A program made the translations under genes and the position numbers. The notes beneath the pieces were generated by a model. That model was not told where the DNA came from. It did not search any database and saw only the letters and a program-made list of their open reading frames with translations. This document shows positions 1 through 9,041 of a stretch of DNA of 64,000 nucleotides, piece after piece. Numbering within the stretch: position 1 is the first letter of the stretch; each line of letters opens with the position of its first letter. The DNA lies in the NCBI GenBank assembly GCA_016286035.1, contig JAEERY010000050.1, positions 1 to 64,000 on the forward strand, given 5' to 3'. The stretch is from Lachnospiraceae bacterium (GTDB lineage: Bacteria; Bacillota; Clostridia; Lachnospirales; Lachnospiraceae).

Positions 1-132
1 AAACCTCACCTGCTAACCTTTTGCATTACTCATAAATAATGCTCAGTTATCAAGTGTTATCATTTTGTTATCAAATCGCTTTTCAAAATCCTTAGAATCC
101 GCATAAATACAGTATTCTTCAGACTTCGTTAA

Positions 133-1791
133 TTATTCGAGCTCTATCGTTCCCGGAGGTTTAGATGTTAAGTCATAGAATACTCTGTTTACTCCGCGTA
201 CCTCGTTTATGATACGGCTCATTACCGTCTGAAGAACTTCCCACGGAATATTTGCAGCTTCTGCAGTCATAAAATCTATAGTCTTAACAGCACGAACAGC
301 GATAGCATAGTCATAAGTACGCTCATCACCCATAACACCTACAGACTGCATGTTTGTGAGAGCCGCAAAATACTGGTTGGGCATCCAGTCGGGATCTTCA
401 CCGTGCGATACCTTATATTCAGCTGCTGCCTTATCCACTTCTTCTCTGTATATGGCATCGGCATCCTGTACGATACGTACCTTGTCTGCCGTTACTTCAC
501 CGACTATCCTAACTCCGAGTCCCGGACCGGGGAAGGGCTGTCTGAATACGAGACGTTCGGGAAGTCCCAGTTCGAGCCCTGCCTTTCTGACCTCATCCTT
601 AAAAAGATCCCTTAACGGTTCTATTATCTCTTTGAAATCAACGAAATCCGGCAATCCACCTACATTGTGGTGGGATTTGATAACAACGGATTCACCTCCG
701 AGACCGCTTTCCACAACATCGGGATATATCGTACCCTGAGCCAGATAATCAACTGCTCCGATCTTCTTTGATTCCTCTTCAAATATCCTTATGAATTCCT
801 CGCCTATGATCTTTCTTTTTCTTTCAGGCTCTGAAACACCGGCAAGTTTTTTATAGTATCTTTCCTGTGCATTTACACGGATGAAGTTAAGGTCAAAGTT
901 ACCTTCAGGTCCGAATATAGCCTCTACCTCATCTCCTTCATCTTTTCTCAAAAGGCCGTGATCAACAAAGACACAGGTAAGCTGCTTTCCTATTGCTCTT
1001 GATAAAAGGCCTGCTGCCACCGAAGAATCCACACCGCCCGAAAGTGCAAGAAGTACTTTTCCGTTTCCTACCTTTTCGCGGATGTTTTTAATGGACGTTT
1101 CAACAAACGAATCCATCCTCCAGTCACCTGCACATTCGCAGATGTTTCTTACGAAGTTGTATAGTATCTTTGTTCCCTCAAGGGTATGTAACACTTCAGG
1201 ATGGAACTGTATCGCATAAAGCTTTGCATCGGTATTCTGAGCCGCAGCATAGGGACAGTTCTCCGTATATGCAACGGGCATAAAGCCATCAGCCAGCCTT
1301 GATATGTAATCGAAATGGCTCATCCATACCTGAGTCACGAGTGTATCCGTTTCATCAAAGCTCTTGTTATTCATCTCTTTTGCGGTAAGAGGACCTGCAA
1401 AAGGCTTGTCACTGTCAAGCAAAGAACCTGTATTTGAAAAAAGAGAAGATCTTTTGTCTATAAGAGTTCTTGTCTTTCCGTACTCTCTGTCCTGTGCTCT
1501 TTCTACCTTGCCGCCAAGGACCTGCATCATAAGCTGTGCACCATAGCACAGACCAAGCACCGGGATTCCCAGTTCAAAGAGCCCCTTATCATATGTGGGT
1601 GCACCCTCCTCATAGCAGCTGTTAGGTCCGCCCGTAAGGATGATACCCTTTGGGTTCATTTCCTTTATCTTTGCAAGTTCGGTCCTGTAAGAATAGATCT
1701 CACAGTAAACGTTGCATTCCCTGACACGTCTTGCAACAAGCTGATTGTACTGTCCTCCGAAATCAAGGACTATGACTTTCTCTCTTTCCAT
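133..1791 (-). CDS. guaA: GMP synthase (glutamine-hydrolysing)
   Basis: Converts XMP to GMP with ATP and glutamine, the last step of guanine nucleotide synthesis, in the cytosol. An N-terminal class I glutamine amidotransferase carries the nucleophile in GLCYGAQ (Cys82) and the FHPEV His/Glu pair near 198-200. The ATP-pyrophosphatase P-loop LSGGVDSS is near 251-258, and the dimerisation domain has QPFPGPGLG and ends [10 protein letters not shown]. At 552 residues it is about 30 longer than usual GuaA: an extra segment at about 119-150 sits in the amidotransferase domain, and the usual SHGD motif reads SHFD. Last gene of a closely spaced minus-strand run starting at the foldase lipoprotein. 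Identity is very secure; the effect of the insert is unknown. Confidence 0.97.
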   Translation of the reverse strand: MEREKVIVLDFGGQYNQLVARRVRECNVYCEIYSYRTELAKIKEMNPKGIILTGGPNSCYEEGAPTYDKGLFELGIPVLGLCYGAQLMMQVLGGKVERAQDREYGKTRTLIDKRSSLFSNTGSLLDSDKPFAGPLTAKEMNNKSFDETDTLVTQVWMSHFDYISRLADGFMPVAYTENCPYAAAQNTDAKLYAIQFHPEVLHTLEGTKILYNFVRNICECAGDWRMDSFVETSIKNIREKVGNGKVLLALSGGVDSSVAAGLLSRAIGKQLTCVFVDHGLLRKDEGDEVEAIFGPEGNFDLNFIRVNAQERYYKKLAGVSEPERKRKIIGEEFIRIFEEESKKIGAVDYLAQGTIYPDVVESGLGGESVVIKSHHNVGGLPDFVDFKEIIEPLRDLFKDEVRKAGLELGLPERLVFRQPFPGPGLGVRIVGEVTADKVRIVQDADAIYREEVDKAAAEYKVSHGEDPDWMPNQYFAALTNMQSVGVMGDERTYDYAIAVRAVKTIDFMTAEAANIPWEVLQTVMSRIINEVRGVNRVFYDLTSKPPGTIELE

Positions 1792-1818
1792 TAATCAACT
1801 GTATCCTTTCATAATTTA

Positions 1819-1853
1819 AAGCCTGAGGCAAAGTTTATAACTTACCCAGGCTT
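1819..1853 (-). terminator. Hairpin between NlpC/P60 gene and guaA
   Basis: Inverted repeat with arms AAGCCTG and CAGGCTT plus partial inner pairing. On the minus strand only a weak TTTAAATT tract follows, so it may be a leaky terminator or an RNA-stabilising hairpin between the two genes. On the plus strand it is followed by GTTTTTA, but no plus-strand gene ends here. Confidence 0.4.
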
Positions 1854-1857
1854 GTTT

Positions 1858-3078
1858 TTATACGATCCTTCTTACAGCCAGTATCTCTCTGTATGTGGCT
1901 GAGCCGATCTTTATTCCCGATGCCGGAGTGGATGCATGAACGATCTGACCGTTACCTATATAGATCGCCACATGTCCCGCATAGCATATGATATCACCCG
2001 GCTGGGCTTCGGCATATGTAACTCCCGTTCCGGCATTCCTTTGTGCCGTGGAACTTCTGGGCAGGCTGTAACCGAATGCCTGATATACAGACATGGTAAA
2101 TCCCGAACAGTCAGCACCGTCGGTAAGGCTTGTTCCTCCCGCAACATAGGGATTACCTATGAATTTGCAGGCATAATTTGCTATATCCTTACCCGTACCG
2201 CTGCCGGATGAATTGTTTATTGTCGTTGCAGTATCCGTACTGCTGCTTGACGAAGATGATGATTCCGAGCTGTCCGAGTTGACTTTGGCTGCCTCTTCGG
2301 CCGCTTTTTTCTTTGCTTCCTCCGCTTTTCTCTTCTCTTCCTCAGCTTTCTTTCTGGCTTCTTCTTCAAGCTTTCTTATCTGATTATTCTGCTGCTTGAT
2401 CTGAGCCTTGTATGCTGCCGCCTCCTGCTTGGCCTTGGCTATCTGATTATCGTAATCTTCAGCCTCTTCCTTTTTTTGTGCAAGGAGTGTGTTAAGCTCA
2501 TCCTGTTCCTGCTCAAGTTCATAATGAGTCGTCTCAAGTTCTTCCTGAGTCTCCTCAAGTGCTGCTTTGGCAGCTTCAACCGCTTCCATTGCAGCTATAT
2601 ATTCCGCGAGCTTCTGGCGGTCATAGGTATACATTTCATCGATGTATTCGGCCTTGTTTACAAGGTCACCCATCGTCTTTGCCTCAAAGACCAGCTGAGC
2701 GTATGTGGCATCGCCTTTCTCATACATGAACTTGATACGGGCCTTCATGGCCTCATACTGTTCCTCTTTGATCCTTATGGCTTCCTCAAGTTCAGCCTTT
2801 TTGACTTCTATCTGAGCCTCTATATCAGCTATCTCATCCTCTAAGATACTGATGGATGTCATCACCTCGACCAGTTCATCATCGATCTGCTCGATCTCAT
2901 CGGTGATACCCTTTCTGACCTCGGTAAGCTCTGAAATATCTTCATTTGCCTCATCGAGCTGTTTCTGGGTCTCTTTCTTCTGCTTCTTTAATTCATCGAT
3001 AGTGGTCGCACTGACACCTGTTGATATGGTCAGACACAATATTAAGATTAACAGTAATGCTTTTCTTAATCTTCTCAT
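1858..3078 (-). CDS. Secreted NlpC/P60 peptidoglycan hydrolase with coiled coil
   Basis: Predicted secreted cell-wall endopeptidase. A hydrophobic signal peptide (MRRLRKALLLILILCLTIS) is followed by a long Glu/Lys/Ala-rich coiled coil (about residues 25-265) like that of PcsB/CwlO-type hydrolases. A Ser-rich linker precedes a C-terminal NlpC/P60 domain. The catalytic Cys lies in DGADCSGF (about 324), the His in GHVAIYIG (about 369), and a third polar residue in IVHAS (about 381). The ATG at 3078 is used here; two in-frame TTG codons just upstream (3084, 3081) are better spaced from the AGAGG site and cannot be excluded. Downstream of trpS by about 30 nt, so probably co-transcribed. Substrate specificity (D-Glu/diamino acid type bonds) is family knowledge, not shown by the sequence. 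Confidence 0.9.
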   Translation of the reverse strand: MRRLRKALLLILILCLTISTGVSATTIDELKKQKKETQKQLDEANEDISELTEVRKGITDEIEQIDDELVEVMTSISILEDEIADIEAQIEVKKAELEEAIRIKEEQYEAMKARIKFMYEKGDATYAQLVFEAKTMGDLVNKAEYIDEMYTYDRQKLAEYIAAMEAVEAAKAALEETQEELETTHYELEQEQDELNTLLAQKKEEAEDYDNQIAKAKQEAAAYKAQIKQQNNQIRKLEEEARKKAEEEKRKAEEAKKKAAEEAAKVNSDSSESSSSSSSSTDTATTINNSSGSGTGKDIANYACKFIGNPYVAGGTSLTDGADCSGFTMSVYQAFGYSLPRSSTAQRNAGTGVTYAEAQPGDIICYAGHVAIYIGNGQIVHASTPASGIKIGSATYREILAVRRIV

Positions 3079-3108
3079 CAACAAGTACGCCTCTTTAAAA
3101 AAATCTGT

Positions 3109-4110
3109 TTACAGCTGATAGAAACCGACCTTCTTATATACCTTTCGCAATGTCTTGTTAGCTATGTAAGAAGCCTTTTCGGCACCTTCCTTATATACGG
3201 AATCAAGGTAGGCCTTATCTGCTATCAAACGCTTTGCCTCTTCACGGATAGGCTTAAGTGTCTCAACAACAGCCTCGCCTACAGCAGGCTTGAACACACC
3301 GTAGCCCTGTCCCTCAAACTCTTTTTCTATCTCATCATAGCTCTTTCCGGTTATCGTTGAATAGATAGCCATGAGATTTGCTACTCCTGGCTTGTTTTCC
3401 TTATCGTAATGAACGCATCTTTCCGTATCGGAATCTGTAACCGCACGCTTGAATTTCTTTAAGATCACATCGGGCTCATCCATAAGGAATACACAACCGT
3501 TGGGCTCTGATTTTGACATCTTTGAACCGGGTGTTGTAAGTCCGTAGATACGGGCTCCCACCTTACTGATATACGGTTCAGGCACACGGAACACATCTCC
3601 GTAGATGTTGTTGAAACGTATTGCAAGATCACGTGTTAATTCAACATGCTGCTTCTGATCCTCTCCCACGGGTACGTAGTGAGGCTGATAGAGCAATATA
3701 TCTGCTGCCATAAGAGAAGGATATGTGAAGAGTCCCGCATTGATATTGTCTTTATGCTTTTCTGACTTATCCTTAAACTGTGTCATACGGCTCAGTTCAC
3801 CGAACATCGTGTAACAGTCAAGGACCCATCCGAGCTGTGCATGAGCCGGTACATGTGACTGTAAGAACAGAGTGTTCTTCTCGGGATCGAGACCGCAGGC
3901 AATGTAAAGAGCCAGCATCTCTATAGAACGCCTTCTTAATTCCTTGGGATCCTGTCTTACGGTTATGGTATGCAGATCTGCCATGAAATAGTAACACTCG
4001 AATTCATTTACCCTGTCTGCCCAGTTCTTTATGGCTCCAAGATAATTTCCAAGATGCAGATCGCCGCTGGGCTGAATGCCCGACAGCATTATTTTCTTTT
4101 CTGTTTCCAT
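3109..4110 (-). CDS. trpS: Tryptophanyl-tRNA synthetase
   Basis: Charges tRNA-Trp with tryptophan; class Ic synthetase. The HIGH-equivalent is GDLHLGNYLG (about 16-25) and the KMSKS loop is at 197-201 in TPGSKMSKSEPN. The length of 333 residues is normal for bacterial TrpS. It starts only 15 nt after the asnS stop, so the two synthetases are almost certainly in one transcript. No T-box or trp-binding leader is visible directly ahead of it, as there is no space for one; regulation must come from the upstream promoter. Confidence 0.97.
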   Translation of the reverse strand: METEKKIMLSGIQPSGDLHLGNYLGAIKNWADRVNEFECYYFMADLHTITVRQDPKELRRRSIEMLALYIACGLDPEKNTLFLQSHVPAHAQLGWVLDCYTMFGELSRMTQFKDKSEKHKDNINAGLFTYPSLMAADILLYQPHYVPVGEDQKQHVELTRDLAIRFNNIYGDVFRVPEPYISKVGARIYGLTTPGSKMSKSEPNGCVFLMDEPDVILKKFKRAVTDSDTERCVHYDKENKPGVANLMAIYSTITGKSYDEIEKEFEGQGYGVFKPAVGEAVVETLKPIREEAKRLIADKAYLDSVYKEGAEKASYIANKTLRKVYKKVGFYQL

Positions 4111-4125
4111 CTATCCTAAATCTCC

Positions 4126-5517
4126 TTACAATTCGCAGTTATTAACGGTTCTGGGGAAAGGTATAACGTCTCTGATGTTACCCATGCCTGTTAAATACAT
4201 TATGCAACGCTCGAAACCAAGTCCGAAGCCTGCATGTCTTGCTGAACCGTATTTACGAAGATCAAGATAAAAATCATAATCTTCCTTGTTAAGGCCCATC
4301 TCCTCCATGCGCTTCTCCAAAAGCTCATAGTTGTCCTCACGCTGGGAACCGCCGATGATCTCACCGATACCGGGTACAAGACAGTCACATGCCGCAACGG
4401 TCTTTCCGTCCTCGTTAAGCTTCATATAGAAGGCCTTTATATCCTTCGGATAATCAGTAACGAATACAGGTCTCTTGAATTCCTGCTCTGTTAGGAATCT
4501 CTCATGCTCTGTCTGAAGATCGCATCCCCAGAATACCTTGTAATCAAACTTATCGTTGTTCTTTTCAAGGATCTTTATCGCATCTGTATATGTAACACGT
4601 CCAAAGTCGCTGTTTACCACATGCTCAAGACGCTCTATAAGGCCTTTATCAACAAAGTTGTTAAAGAAATTCATCTCTTCAGGGCAGTTGTCAAGCACAT
4701 ATCTGATAACGTATTTGAGCATTGCCTCTGCACACATCATGTCATCCTGAAGGTCTGCAAAGCACATCTCGGGCTCGATCATCCAGAACTCTGCCGCATG
4801 ACGGGTCGTGTTTGAATTCTCAGCACGGAATGTGGGACCGAATGTGTAAACGTTCTTGAATGCGAATGCATAGGTCTCAACGTTAAGCTGTCCGCTTACG
4901 GTAAGGTTTGTGGGCTTGTTGAAGAAATCCTGTGAGAAATCAACCTTGCCGTCCTCTGTCATGGGAAGCTCATTCATATCAAGTGTTGTGACCTGGAACA
5001 TCTCTCCCGCACCCTCACAGTCACTGCCCGTGATTATGGGTGTATGAACATACACAAAGCCTCTCTCCTGGAAGAATTTGTGGATAGCGTAAGCTGCCAC
5101 CGATCTTACTCTGAACACGGCCTCAAATGTGTTTGTTCTCGCTCTTAAATGAGATATCGTACGAAGATACTCAAATGTATGTCTCTTCTTCTGAAGAGGA
5201 TAATCGGGTGTTGACTCACCTTCTATCATTATCTCGCTTGCCTGCATCTCAAAAGGCTGCTTTGCATCGGGAGTCGCAACGATCTTACCCTTTGCAACTA
5301 CTGCAGATCCGACATTTAACTTTGTGATCTTGTCGAAATTATCCAGTTTATCGGCATATACGACCTGAAGTGCCTCAAAAAACGTACCGTCATTGATAAC
5401 AAGGAATCCGAAACTCTTCGAATCACGGTTACCTCTGACCCATCCGCCGATAGTCACTTCCTTATCAAAATATTCTTCTTTGTTACGAAACAGTTCTTTA
5501 ATGTTTGTAAGATCCAT
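4126..5517 (-). CDS. asnS: Asparaginyl-tRNA synthetase
   Basis: Class IIb synthetase that charges tRNA-Asn. An N-terminal OB-fold anticodon-binding domain (about 1-105, [25 protein letters not shown]) precedes the class II catalytic core. Motif 2 is [22 protein letters not shown] and motif 3 is [15 protein letters not shown] near the C-terminus. A TTG at 5523 would add two residues, but the AGAGAGG site at 5526-5532 is 8 nt from the ATG at 5517 and only about 2 nt from the TTG, so ATG 5517 is chosen (463 residues). Followed by trpS after about 15 nt. A dedicated AsnS suggests direct tRNA-Asn charging in this organism. Confidence 0.96.
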   Translation of the reverse strand: MDLTNIKELFRNKEEYFDKEVTIGGWVRGNRDSKSFGFLVINDGTFFEALQVVYADKLDNFDKITKLNVGSAVVAKGKIVATPDAKQPFEMQASEIMIEGESTPDYPLQKKRHTFEYLRTISHLRARTNTFEAVFRVRSVAAYAIHKFFQERGFVYVHTPIITGSDCEGAGEMFQVTTLDMNELPMTEDGKVDFSQDFFNKPTNLTVSGQLNVETYAFAFKNVYTFGPTFRAENSNTTRHAAEFWMIEPEMCFADLQDDMMCAEAMLKYVIRYVLDNCPEEMNFFNNFVDKGLIERLEHVVNSDFGRVTYTDAIKILEKNNDKFDYKVFWGCDLQTEHERFLTEQEFKRPVFVTDYPKDIKAFYMKLNEDGKTVAACDCLVPGIGEIIGGSQREDNYELLEKRMEEMGLNKEDYDFYLDLRKYGSARHAGFGLGFERCIMYLTGMGNIRDVIPFPRTVNNCEL

Positions 5518-5546
5518 GATCAAAACCTCTCTTAATCTATAGGTAT

Positions 5547-6656
5547 TTATTCGCTGACTTCCTCAACATCCTGTGTTGCTGCGGGTGCCACGATATTTGC
5601 GTTCTCAATGATGATATCAAGTGCCTTCTTATTTATAAGGTATGACTTGTACTCATCATAATTGTAATTATTCTTGAACTCCTCAACGGATGACACACCG
5701 TAATTTGACAGATTTTCCTCAATATCTGCCTCTACCATCTTGTCTGTGACCTTCTCACCGGCACTCTTTAAGATCTTTGATGATACAAGGTCGATCTGTA
5801 CAGCCTGCATAGCCGAATCCTCAACCTGCTTGTAGTACTCGTCTGTGTTTGCGAATCCATAGTAGGTTGTAACAAACGTCTCAAGATCGGTACCAAACTG
5901 GGTCGCATACTCTGTATCCATGTTCACTACATTGTCATAGTAGTATTTATATCTCTCCTCGGGAACCTCATCAGTGAACTGACAGATCTCGAGCATCTTT
6001 GTCATGGCTTCGTTGTTAAGCTGGGTCTCGTAATCGTTTTTAGCTTCGATCTCGAGCTGCTGACGCATATAAACCTTAAGTCCTTCAACAGTGTTTACAT
6101 TCTCTATGCCAAGTCCTGCAACATACTCATCGTTAAGTTCGGGAACTCTCTGTTCCTTTATGCTGTTAAGCACAACAGTGAACACTGCTTCCTTGCCTGC
6201 AAGGTGTTCTGCGGGATATTCCTCGGGGAATGTAACCGTTATATCCCTTGTCTCGCCACTCTGCATTCCTATGAGGCCTTCCTCAAAACCGGGGATGAAC
6301 ATGCCTGATCCGATCTCAAGATCGTAAGGATCCTGTCCCATATTTGAACCGCCCTCAAATGCAACACCGTCAATTTTTCCTTCATAGTTGATGTTTGCGA
6401 TATCGCCGTTCTTTAATGCCCTTCCGGTAACTTCGATAGTCTCAAGTGAGCTCTCGAGTGCGTACTTTATCCTGTTTTCGACCATCTCATCGGTAACTTC
6501 CCTCTGTTCTGCTTCCAGGGTCAGTCCCTTGTATTCGCTCATGGAAGTGATGTATTTATCAGGATTTACCTTTGTGATATCTGTCTGTTCCGTGCATGCG
6601 CTTAATGTTAATACACTTACCGCTGCGACCAATAATGTTAAAAGTCTCTTTTTCAT
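5547..6656 (-). CDS. FKBP-type (trigger-factor-like) peptidyl-prolyl isomerase lipoprotein
   Basis: Predicted membrane-anchored extracytoplasmic foldase. The chosen ATG (6656) has GGAG 6 nt upstream and gives a lipoprotein signal peptide with lipobox LSAC (Cys21). An FKBP domain spans about residues 80-165 ([55 protein letters not shown]). Helical trigger-factor-C-like sequence follows to residue 369. The domain order resembles trigger factor without its ribosome-binding domain, moved outside the cell. First gene of the minus-strand run toward asnS; its stop is about 30 nt from asnS. Clients are unknown. Confidence 0.88.
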   Translation of the reverse strand: MKKRLLTLLVAAVSVLTLSACTEQTDITKVNPDKYITSMSEYKGLTLEAEQREVTDEMVENRIKYALESSLETIEVTGRALKNGDIANINYEGKIDGVAFEGGSNMGQDPYDLEIGSGMFIPGFEEGLIGMQSGETRDITVTFPEEYPAEHLAGKEAVFTVVLNSIKEQRVPELNDEYVAGLGIENVNTVEGLKVYMRQQLEIEAKNDYETQLNNEAMTKMLEICQFTDEVPEERYKYYYDNVVNMDTEYATQFGTDLETFVTTYYGFANTDEYYKQVEDSAMQAVQIDLVSSKILKSAGEKVTDKMVEADIEENLSNYGVSSVEEFKNNYNYDEYKSYLINKKALDIIIENANIVAPAATQDVEEVSE

Positions 6657-6695
6657 AATATTCTCCATTTTAAAATCTAAGCATATCAATTCTTA

Positions 6696-6724
6696 TTTAT
6701 ATCATATTTTTTGCTGTTATTAAA
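6696..6724 (-). promoter_or_regulatory. Putative extended -10 promoter for the foldase/asnS/trpS run
   Basis: Minus-strand TGATATAAA (extended -10, hexamer at 6696-6701) with a weak TTTAAT at -35 (6719-6724), spacer 17. It lies about 40 nt upstream of the lipoprotein foldase start. Confidence 0.4.
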
Positions 6725-6731
6725 GTGTTTC

Positions 6732-6760
6732 TTGCCTTTCATCACATAAAATGATAAAAT
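6732..6760 (+). promoter_or_regulatory. Putative sigma-A promoter for the 158-residue membrane protein
   Basis: TTGCCT (6732-6737), 17 nt spacer, TAAAAT (6755-6760), upstream of the GTG-initiated gene at 6824. Divergent from the foldase promoter. Confidence 0.45.
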
Positions 6761-6823
6761 CTTTAAAGCGTGTGTTGCCCCTCAAGCTGACATATGGGGC
6801 CGATACAAGGAGGAGGTTATTAA

Positions 6824-7300
6824 GTGAGTACAGGTGTCATAGTATCGCTTGTTATCATCGCCATACTGATAATCGCGATAGTTGTATTATATTTCCTGGG
6901 TAAAAAGGCCCAGAAGAAGCAGGCGGAACAGAAAGAGGCCATAGATGCCGCAAAACAGTCTGTTTCAATGCTGATCATCGACAAGAAGCGCATGAAATTA
7001 AAGGATGCGGGATTCCCTGCACAGGTTGTTGAACAGACTCCCAAGATCATGCGTAACTCAAAGGTACCGGTTGTAAAAGCCAAGATCGGACCTCAAATCA
7101 TGACTCTCATATGCGATGAGAACATATTTGATGATGTTCCGGTTAAAAAGGAAGTAAAGGCAAGCGTGAGCGGTATGTATATCACTGAGGTGAAAGGACT
7201 TCACGGAAAGCCGATCATCAAGGAGCCAAAAAAGAAAAGCCGCTTCAAAAAAGCTCTTGAGGCAGCTCAGGAAAAAGCAGGTGCAAAGCCGATCAAATAG
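6824..7300 (+). CDS. Hypothetical single-pass membrane protein
   Basis: I do not recognise this 158-residue protein. An N-terminal hydrophobic helix (about 5-25, VIVSLVIIAILIIAIVVLYF) is followed by a Lys/Gln-rich stretch and a soluble domain containing VVKAKIGPQIMTLICDENIFDDVPVKK, then a basic C-terminus. The topology suggests an N-out anchor with a cytoplasmic domain. The start is GTG at 6824 with a strong AGGAGG site 7 nt upstream (6811-6816). Monocistronic: its own promoter lies at 6732 and a strong hairpin follows at 7311. The many lysines at the C-terminus could contact RNA or acidic lipids, but no function can be assigned. Confidence 0.8.
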   Translation: MSTGVIVSLVIIAILIIAIVVLYFLGKKAQKKQAEQKEAIDAAKQSVSMLIIDKKRMKLKDAGFPAQVVEQTPKIMRNSKVPVVKAKIGPQIMTLICDENIFDDVPVKKEVKASVSGMYITEVKGLHGKPIIKEPKKKSRFKKALEAAQEKAGAKPIK

Positions 7301-7310
7301 TGATAAAAGC

Positions 7311-7339
7311 AAAGCGGAACCTCCCTCAGGTTCCGCTTT
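7311..7339. terminator. Bidirectional terminator between convergent genes
   Basis: Perfect 12-bp inverted repeat (arms AAAGCGGAACCT and AGGTTCCGCTTT, 5-nt loop) between the plus-strand membrane protein gene and the end of the minus-strand gene at 7383. T-rich sequence follows on the minus strand (CTTTGCTTTTATC). Confidence 0.8.
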
Positions 7340-7382
7340 ATCTATCTAATTAATCCTCTTGCAAAAATCAATTAAATATCCG

Positions 7383-7991
7383 TTATGAAATTTTAGACTC
7401 TTCTGCCCAGTCATCGAACTTCTTAAGTGTTGCCTCATAGGTTCTCTGAGAAATATCGGGAAGCTTGCCGCCCCATGTCTTTGTGGCCTGTTCAAATCCC
7501 TTTTTGAAAGCATCTCTCATCTGTTCAACCTTGTCAGGATCACCACCTGTCAATGCCTTTGCAAAATCAAGTATCCTGCTTGATGTCTGTTCAACACCCC
7601 AGTATCCGTCTTCAGCGATATCTTTCTGTGCCTGAGCCTTTGTCTCGGCATCAACCGTAAAGTTTCCCGTTCTTAAGAAACTCCAGATATCATCACTTTG
7701 TCCGATAGCATTACCCTGTCCGGTAATAAGCTTCTCAACAAGGCTCTTAAGCTGATTCGTACGGGCTTCAACATCCGCTTTTAACTTGTTAACCAGTTCC
7801 GTATTTGGCGTATATGTCTTCTTTACACTGTCTGTTACAGCTTCCTTGCTGGGTTCATATACAACACCGGATTGAGCTGCAGCACTCGAAGCACTCTGAC
7901 TTTCAGCAGCCTTTGGGGCGCTTTCCATCTTTGTTGCGGAAGTGTAATTACTATACGCAGAAACACCGCTTGTAACTCCGTTCACACTCAT
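7383..7991 (-). CDS. Hypothetical protein, candidate flagellar-regulon gene
   Basis: A 202-residue protein of unknown family. The N-terminal third (MSVNGVTSGVSAYSNYTSAT and the following Ala/Ser-rich stretch) is low complexity with no signal peptide. The C-terminal part is helical, with a segment around DDIWSFLRTGNFTVDAET and a motif-like EQTSSRILDFAKALTGGDPDKVEQMRDAFKKGFEQA, ending in AEESKIS. A perfect AAGGAGG site precedes the ATG. The upstream sequence carries a sigma-28-type promoter (see 8015-8042). Together with the disordered signal-less N-terminus, this suggests, by inference only, a late flagellar or flagellar-exported protein. Confidence 0.75.
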   Translation of the reverse strand: MSVNGVTSGVSAYSNYTSATKMESAPKAAESQSASSAAAQSGVVYEPSKEAVTDSVKKTYTPNTELVNKLKADVEARTNQLKSLVEKLITGQGNAIGQSDDIWSFLRTGNFTVDAETKAQAQKDIAEDGYWGVEQTSSRILDFAKALTGGDPDKVEQMRDAFKKGFEQATKTWGGKLPDISQRTYEATLKKFDDWAEESKIS

Positions 7992-8014
7992 GTCGACACC
8001 TCCTTGTAATCGTT

Positions 8015-8042
8015 TTATCGGTTTTTTTACTTCAAATCTTTA
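8015..8042 (-). promoter_or_regulatory. Sigma-28 (SigD/FliA)-like promoter
   Basis: On the minus strand TAAA (8039-8042), 16 nt, then ACCGATAA (8015-8022), close to the SigD/FliA consensus TAAA-N15-GCCGATAA. The predicted start point leaves a short leader that still includes the AAGGAGG site of the gene ending at 7383. Confidence 0.6.
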
Positions 8043-8051
8043 TAGGCTATA

Positions 8052-8080
8052 TTGATTTATTGTATTTTTTTTAGTACAAT
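8052..8080 (+). promoter_or_regulatory. Sigma-A promoter of ispE operon
   Basis: TTGATT (8052-8057), 17 nt, TACAAT (8075-8080), about 50 nt upstream of the ispE ATG and directly before a long palindrome. Confidence 0.65.
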
Positions 8081-8081
8081 C

Positions 8082-8107
8082 TTTGTATATTGTACACAAT
8101 ATACAAA
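8082..8107. promoter_or_regulatory. Palindromic operator, GntR/FadR type
   Basis: Perfect inverted repeat with 12-bp arms (TTTGTATATTGT at 8082-8093, ACAATATACAAA at 8096-8107) separated by AC. The core TTGT-AC-ACAA fits the TNGT-N0-3-ACNA pattern known for the FadR subfamily of GntR regulators. It begins 2 nt after the -10 box, covering the predicted transcription start. The second gene of the operon encodes such a regulator, so autoregulation is the simplest inference. Confidence 0.6.
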
Positions 8108-8129
8108 ATACAAAACGGTGGTGATTATC

Positions 8130-9008
8130 ATGAAGATCAGTGCTATGTCCAAGGTAAATCTTGGTCTCGATGTCATAAGAAGACGTGATGACGGCTATCA
8201 CGAAGTCCGTATGATCATGCAGACTCTTGAACTTTGTGATGAATTATATATAGAAGAGAGAGACGATGACCTTATAAAAATATACTGCAATAATGAGACT
8301 CTTGAATGTGACAAGTCAAATCTCATTTACAAAGCGGCAGATCTTATAATGAGTAAGGCAGGTATAAAAAAGGGACTTGATATACGCCTTGTAAAGAATA
8401 TACCCATTGCTGCCGGAATGGCCGGCGGAAGCAGTGATGCGGCTGCCACACTCGTTGGCATAAACACTCTCTTTTCTCTCGGTATGAGTACAAAAGAGCT
8501 TAAAGAGATCGGTGTAAGGATCGGCGCTGATGTTCCTTACTGCATAGAAGGCGGCACACAGCTTTCGGAAGGTATCGGAGAGGTGCTCACTCCTCTTAAG
8601 CATGCGCCCAAATGCTTTGTGGTCGTTGCAAAGCCGCATATAGGAGTCTCAACAAAGTATGTATATGAGAACCTTCATGTTGACACGATCAAAAAACATC
8701 CCGATATCGACGGAATGCTAAGAGGCATAGATGAAGGCGATATAAGACTTATCGCTTCAAAGATGGAAAACATCCTCGAAAACGTTACGGAGACAAGATA
8801 TCCCGTCATATCAATGATAAAAAAGACTTTAAAGGATGCCGGAGCCCTGAATTCCCTGATGAGCGGCAGCGGGCCTACCGTCTTTGCCCTTTTTGAAGAT
8901 GAAGAAACGGCAAAAAACGCTCTTGATAAAGTGCTAAAGACAGGTGAAGTGGCATTCGGATGTGTAACGGGATTCTCAGACAGCACATGTATTATCACAC
9001 AGTTATAG
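8130..9008 (+). CDS. ispE: 4-diphosphocytidyl-2-C-methyl-D-erythritol kinase
   Basis: GHMP kinase that phosphorylates CDP-ME in the non-mevalonate (MEP) isoprenoid pathway. The N-terminus MKISAMSKVNLGLDVIRRRDDGYHE is typical, the ATP loop is PIAAGMAGGSSDAAATL (about 92-108), and the C-terminal MSGSGPTVFALF motif is present. A longer open frame reaches upstream into the promoter, but the ATG at 8130, with GGTGGTGA upstream, matches the family start (292 residues). First gene of an operon with a GntR regulator and a DUF1934 protein. Confidence 0.96.
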   Translation: MKISAMSKVNLGLDVIRRRDDGYHEVRMIMQTLELCDELYIEERDDDLIKIYCNNETLECDKSNLIYKAADLIMSKAGIKKGLDIRLVKNIPIAAGMAGGSSDAAATLVGINTLFSLGMSTKELKEIGVRIGADVPYCIEGGTQLSEGIGEVLTPLKHAPKCFVVVAKPHIGVSTKYVYENLHVDTIKKHPDIDGMLRGIDEGDIRLIASKMENILENVTETRYPVISMIKKTLKDAGALNSLMSGSGPTVFALFEDEETAKNALDKVLKTGEVAFGCVTGFSDSTCIITQL

Positions 9009-9041
9009 ACATTATCAGAAAGGAACGGTAAGGTACATAAC

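Noticed and set aside
3109-5517. T-box leader for trpS or asnS
   Set aside because: The gaps in front of these genes are 15-30 nt, too short for a T-box, and no specifier or T-box motif is seen.
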